Below, piece after piece: positions 60,357-64,000 of a stretch of DNA of 64,000 nt (position 1 is the first letter of the stretch; each line of letters starts with the position of its first letter). Origin of the DNA: Hymenobacter sp. BRD128 (lineage in GTDB: Bacteria > Bacteroidota > Bacteroidia > Cytophagales > Hymenobacteraceae); the NCBI RefSeq assembly GCF_013256625.1, contig NZ_CP053908.1, positions 4,464,001 through 4,528,000 of the forward strand. Direction: 5' to 3'. The notes below the pieces were generated by a model, which did not search any database, was not told the origin of the DNA, and saw only the letters and a list, made by a program, of their open reading frames with translations. Both the position numbers and the translations under genes were made by a program.

Positions 60357-60908
60357 ATGAAAATCTACACCAAAACCGGCGATAAGGGCCTTACTTCGCT
60401 CATTGGCGGCACGCGGGTGCCCAAGTCGAGCCTGCGCATCGACAGCTACGGTACCGTGGATGAGCTGAATTCCTACATCGGCCTGCTGCGCGACCAGGAG
60501 GTGAACGCGCCCCGCCGCGAGGTGCTGAAAGAGGTGCAGGACCGTCTCTTCACCATCGGCTCGCACCTGGCCACCGACCCCGACAAGGCCGTGCACCAGC
60601 GCATCCCCGACCTGCACGTGGAAGATATTGACCTGCTCGAAACCGAGATGGACCGCATGGACCAGGGGCTAGCTCCGCTGCGCGAGTTCATTTTGCCCGG
60701 CGGCCACCCGGCCGTGTCGTTTGGGCACGTGGCGCGCTGCGTGTGCCGCCGCGCCGAGCGCCTGGTCATTCACCTGCGCGAAGAATCACCGGTCGAAGAC
60801 CTGGTGGTGATGTACCTCAACCGGCTCTCCGACTATCTTTTTGTGCTGAGCCGCGCGATGGCCCACGACCTGGGCGTGACCGAAGTAACCTGGAAGCCGC
60901 GCGTGTAA
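60357..60908 (+). CDS. Cob(I)yrinic acid a,c-diamide adenosyltransferase (PduO type)
   Basis: 183 residues. The PduO-type start (MKIYTKTGDKGLTSLIGGTRVPKSSLRIDSYGTVDELNSYIG) has the ATP-binding TKTGDxG/T site; further conserved parts are FILPGGHPAVSFGHVARCVCRRAERL and NRLSDYLFVLSR. It adenosylates cobalamin or precursors to give coenzyme B12. No B12-dependent enzyme is in the window. A TTAGTTTG box lies about 15 bases before the ATG. Confidence 0.94.
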   Translation: MKIYTKTGDKGLTSLIGGTRVPKSSLRIDSYGTVDELNSYIGLLRDQEVNAPRREVLKEVQDRLFTIGSHLATDPDKAVHQRIPDLHVEDIDLLETEMDRMDQGLAPLREFILPGGHPAVSFGHVARCVCRRAERLVIHLREESPVEDLVVMYLNRLSDYLFVLSRAMAHDLGVTEVTWKPRV

Positions 60909-61047
60909 AAGACGTGGGCTAGCCTGCTGCAGTGGCGGCGCTGCAACAATTAGTTGCCCTGCTTGTCCCTATTTTTTAACTTTCCTACGCCGACGCTGCT
61001 CGCCTAGCGGGCGCATTTTTTTAGTAATTTAACCCTGCCTACTCCTT

Positions 61048-62112
61048 ATGCTTGACACGCTCGCCATCGACATCCAGCCCACCACCGCGTCCCGCCTCAC
61101 CGAGCTGGACCCCGCCAACATGGAGTTTGGCAAGCTCTTCGCCGACCACATGCTGAGTGTAGAGTACACGGGCGGGGAGTGGCAGCAGCCGCGCATTGTG
61201 CCCTACGGCCCCCTCAGCATTAGCCCCGCCAACTCAGCCATCCACTACGGCCAGGCCATTTTTGAGGGCATGAAAGCCTACCGCCAGGCCGATGGCAGCG
61301 TAGGGCTGTTTCGGCCTTCGGCCAACTGGCAGCGCCTCAACGCCTCGGCCGAGCGCATGGCCATGCCCGCCATTCCGGAAGATATTTTCCTGCAAGGGCT
61401 GCGCGAGCTGGTGAAGCTTGATGCCGCCTGGGTGCCCAATGTGCCCGGCAGCTCGCTCTACATCCGGCCCTTTATGTTTGCCACCGATGGCGCGCTGGGG
61501 GTGCGGCCCTCCGAAACCTACCATTTTGGCATCATCACCTGCCCGGTAGCGGCATTCTTTACCAAGCCGGTGCGCGTGCGCTTCGAGCAGAAGTACGTGC
61601 GCGCCGCCGCCGGCGGTGCCGGCTACGCCAAAAACGCGGGTAACTACGGCGCCGCCATGCTGCCCAGCAAGCTAGCCCAGCAGGAGGGTTACCACCAGCT
61701 CATCTGGACCGATGCCTCCGAGCACCAGTACGTAGAAGAGTCGGGCGCCATGAACGTAATGTTCGTCATCGACGGCAAAATAATTACGCCGGCGCTGTCT
61801 ACCTCCATTCTCGATGGTATTACCCGTCGCTCGGTGCTGGAACTGGCCCGCGGCTGGGGCCTGACGGTGGAGGAGCGCCGCGTATCGAGCCGCGAAATCA
61901 TGGAGGCCCTTACGGCCGGCCGCCTCACCGAGGCCTTTGGCGTGGGCACGGCGGCTACCATCGCGCCCATCGCCACCATCGGGTACGAAGGCCACGACCA
62001 TGACCTGCCGGCCCTGACGGACGCCGCCTTTGCCCGCAAGGTCGGTGCGGCCCTCGATGCTATCCGCACCGGCCGCGCCGCCGACCCGCACAGCTGGATG
62101 GTGGCCGTGTAG
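61048..62112 (+). CDS. ilvE: Branched-chain amino acid aminotransferase
   Basis: 354 residues, fold type IV PLP enzyme. IHYGQAIFEGMKAYRQADGSVGLFRP and the PLP-Lys in GAGYAKNAGNYG are diagnostic, with EESGAMNVMFV and SILDGITRRSVLELARGWGL following. It transfers the amino group between glutamate and the keto acids of Leu, Ile and Val. Single gene with its own terminator. Confidence 0.95.
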   Translation: MLDTLAIDIQPTTASRLTELDPANMEFGKLFADHMLSVEYTGGEWQQPRIVPYGPLSISPANSAIHYGQAIFEGMKAYRQADGSVGLFRPSANWQRLNASAERMAMPAIPEDIFLQGLRELVKLDAAWVPNVPGSSLYIRPFMFATDGALGVRPSETYHFGIITCPVAAFFTKPVRVRFEQKYVRAAAGGAGYAKNAGNYGAAMLPSKLAQQEGYHQLIWTDASEHQYVEESGAMNVMFVIDGKIITPALSTSILDGITRRSVLELARGWGLTVEERRVSSREIMEALTAGRLTEAFGVGTAATIAPIATIGYEGHDHDLPALTDAAFARKVGAALDAIRTGRAADPHSWMVAV

Positions 62113-62136
62113 CCCACCGCTAGCCTGTTTATTGCT

Positions 62137-62167
62137 AAAAGGCCGCCCGCTAGCCGGGCGGCCTTTT
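62137..62167 (+). terminator. ilvE terminator
   Basis: Perfect 13-nt arms (AAAAGGCCGCCCG and complement) with a 5-base loop (CTAGC), followed by a T-run, 24 bases after the stop. Confidence 0.92.
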
Positions 62168-62223
62168 TTTATGCCGACCTTTGCCCGGCGGGCTACTGTC
62201 AGCCCACTTTTTATAAGTTCACC

Positions 62224-63301
62224 ATGACCCAAGACCAGATAAAGGACTTGAAGGGCCGCGCCGAGGCTCTGAGGAGGTATCTTTGACTACGATGCCCGCA
62301 AAGCGCAGGTAGTCAAGGCCGAAGCCGAAACCCTGGCCCCCGATTTCTGGGATGACTCCAAGGCCGCCGAAGCCCGGCTCAAGGAAATCAAGAGCATCAA
62401 GACCTGGACCGACGACTACGAGGCCGTGCAGCAAGCCGTGGCCGATACCGACGTGCTCTACGACTTTTACCGAGAAGGGGAGGCTAGCGAAGCCGAAGTG
62501 CAGGCCGAGTACGACGCCACGCAGGCCAAGGTCGAGGCGCTGGAATTTAAGCGCATGCTCTCGGATGAGGAAGACCAGTTACCGGCCATTATCGACATCA
62601 ACCCCGGCGCCGGTGGCACCGAAAGCCAGGATTGGGCCGAGATGCTCATGCGCATGTACATCATGTGGGGCGAAAGCAAAGGCTTCACCGTGAAGCAGCT
62701 CAGCTACCAGGCTGGCGAGGGCGCGGGCATCAAGTCGGCCTCACTGGAGATTGATGGGCCGTTTGCCTACGGCTACCTCAAGAGTGAAATCGGCGTGCAC
62801 CGGCTGGTGCGCATCTCGCCCTTCGACAGCAGCGGGCGGCGCCACACGTCGTTTGCTTCCGTCTTCGCCTACCCGGTAGTTGATGATACGATTAATATCG
62901 AAATCAACCCGGCCGATATTTCCTGGGATACCTTCCGGGCCGGCGGCGCGGGCGGGCAGAACGTGAACAAGGTAGAAACCGCCGTGCGCCTCACGCACGC
63001 CCCTAGCGGCATTATCATCGCCGTGCAGATTGAGCGCTCGCAGCTCATGAACAAGGAGCACGCCCTACGCATGCTTAAGTCGCGCCTCTACCAGCAGGAA
63101 ATGGACAAGCGCAACCTGGAGCGCGACAAAGTAGAGGCCACCAAGAAGCGCATTGAGTTTGGCTCCCAGATTCGCAACTACGTGCTGCACCCCTACAAGC
63201 TCATCAAGGACCTGCGCACTGGCATTGAGCGCACCGACGTGCAAAACGTGCTGGATGGAGACTTGGATGAGTACATCAAAGGCTATTTGATGCAGCGCTA
63301 A
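62224..63301 (+). CDS. prfB: Peptide chain release factor 2, made by programmed frameshift
   Basis: The reading frame starts at ATG 62224 and meets a TGA at 62284-62286 after 20 codons. Skipping one base (+1 shift at CTT TGA C) joins it to the long frame DYDARKAQVVKAEAETL and continues to TAA at 63299-63301, about 358 residues in all. The catalytic GGQ is in RAGGAGGQNVNKVETAVRL, and the stop-specificity region (SPFDSSGRRHTSFASV) is present. RF2 recognises UGA and UAA. The shift site is the autoregulatory one known from other bacteria, in which low RF2 allows the shift. Confidence 0.95.
62272..62287 (+). promoter_or_regulatory. prfB programmed +1 frameshift site
   Basis: AGGAGG at 62272-62277, a 3-base spacer (TAT), then CTT TGA C at 62281-62287. 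Layout and spacing match the well-studied release factor 2 frameshift signal, where the SD-like element pulls the mRNA forward one base. Confidence 0.95.
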
Positions 63302-63320
63302 GCGCTGTTTTTATAAAATC

Positions 63321-63374
63321 AAAGCGCATTAAAAAAGGGCTGTCCAACTGGACAGCCCTTTTTAATGCGCTTTT
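63321..63374. terminator. Very long bidirectional terminator between prfB and the SusD-like gene
   Basis: Perfect 26-nt arms (63321-63346, 63349-63374) with only 2 bases (AC) between them; the core stem is AAAAAAGGGCTGTCCA with A-run and T-run on each side, serving both convergent transcripts. Confidence 0.92.
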
Positions 63375-63390
63375 CTAATGATGCTAGCAG

Positions 63391-64000
63391 TTAGTTTGCC
63401 CAGAAAATGGGAGTAAACTGATTGACACCCGTAGGAATATTGGCTACGTTAGACGATACCTCACTAATTGGATAGAGCAGGCGCGCAGGCAGCTTATCCG
63501 GGCGGGGGGAAGTCGACTCCAGCGAGGCCATAATTTTGGGTTGTCCTGTACGGCGATAATCGTCCCATGCCTCCGTGCTTGCAATCGAGTTCATCGCCAG
63601 GTATTTCTGGTAGATAATAACCGATTGCTTGCCTAAGGAGCCGGAAGGCGTCGCCGCGTCGTAATCGACCAGAGGGTTGCCAGCGTTAGTAGAAATATAT
63701 GTTTTATACTGATTTAGGCCATTGCCTGTCGAAATAGCGCCTGAGGTAGCAGGGCGGTAGAAATAGTTAAAGGAATCCTGAATGCCTTGTAAGTAATCCA
63801 TTTTAGCTGCCGCGTCACCGCCGGTAAACAGGTTGCGGGTTTCGGCTTCAGCCTTCGAGAAGTCTTGCTCGGCCAGGAGCATCAAGGCAGTAGGAGCGTT
63901 ATAGCCTTTTAGGATGCCACCACCAAATAGAAAGCGTGACGCTATTATAGGATAAGTGAATAGAGGTGGAGATGTTTCTCCAGCAGTAGTCCCGATATAA
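63391..64000 (-). CDS. SusD/RagB-like nutrient-binding lipoprotein (partial, C-terminal part)
   Basis: The frame ends at TAA 63391-63393 and runs off the right edge, so only about 200 residues of the C-terminal part are seen. It contains SRFLFGGGILKGYNAPTALMLLAEQDF (the start GGGILKGYN is open into the edge) and AWDDYRRTGQPKIMASLES, ending ARLLYPISEVSSN...GVNQFTPIFWAN, which is the SusD-like_2 (SusD/RagB superfamily) C-terminus. These lipoproteins bind glycans or peptides at the surface next to a SusC-type TonB-dependent transporter, expected to the right. Confidence 0.87.
   Translation of the reverse strand, partial: YIGTTAGETSPPLFTYPIIASRFLFGGGILKGYNAPTALMLLAEQDFSKAEAETRNLFTGGDAAAKMDYLQGIQDSFNYFYRPATSGAISTGNGLNQYKTYISTNAGNPLVDYDAATPSGSLGKQSVIIYQKYLAMNSIASTEAWDDYRRTGQPKIMASLESTSPRPDKLPARLLYPISEVSSNVANIPTGVNQFTPIFWAN

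Overview
The window looks like a chromosomal segment of a GC-rich Bacteroidota bacterium of the Hymenobacter type (Cytophagales). The evidence is three proteins with a type IX secretion (T9SS) type A C-terminal sorting domain, a SusD/RagB-like lipoprotein at the right edge, almost no Shine-Dalgarno sequences before genes, repeated TAnnTTTG-type -7 promoter boxes, and very frequent GCTAGC hexamers. The genus is an inference from these traits. I see no rRNA, tRNA, CRISPR array, phage or insertion sequence.

Layout. 1-13 kb: aldo/keto reductase, a T9SS cargo protein, a lipoprotein, a VOC protein, an M1 metallopeptidase, then two GH13 amylase paralogues (one cytoplasmic, one lipoprotein) flanking a secreted esterase, followed by GNAT and PAP2 genes. 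13-17 kb: a frameshifted Ldh-type dehydrogenase and a BlaI / lipoprotein / M56-TonB operon behind a perfect 21-bp-arm palindrome. 16.7-21.4 kb: a transglutaminase with an in-frame stop, an alpha-E protein and a circularly permuted ATP-grasp protein, with a divergent zinc-ribbon metallopeptidase; together these form a known but poorly understood peptide-ligase type module. 21-32 kb: Ppx/GppA phosphatase, rRNA methyltransferase, dps, GH2 glycosidase, a predicted lipoprotein class B penicillin-binding protein, dapF, a glycosyltransferase and glf. 33-48 kb: secA, a T9SS beta-propeller protein, deoC, an M20 hydrolase, hsp20, a DegP-type protease, a second T9SS beta-propeller protein and an ALDH7 dehydrogenase. 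48-55 kb: a membrane protein and a nucleotide-sugar module (GT2 plus two SDR epimerases), DUF4252-like and Nudix proteins. 55-64 kb: plsC, gatC, a membrane-TPR protein with an ABC ATPase, a PduO-type cobalamin adenosyltransferase, ilvE, prfB with a programmed frameshift, and the end of a susD-like gene.

Most of the region is ordinary core and accessory chromosome. The parts that deserve a second look are the ATP-grasp/alpha-E/transglutaminase/zincin cluster with its nonsense codon, the BlaI-M56-TonB operon with its very long operator-like palindrome, apparently leaderless promoters placed 4-5 nt before start codons, a recognition-type codon-pair bias that creates GCTAGC, several dispersed palindromic repeats, and the retained AGGAGG-stimulated prfB frameshift. 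Two genes (near 13.4 kb and 17.0 kb) are broken by single-base events that could be real or sequencing errors.
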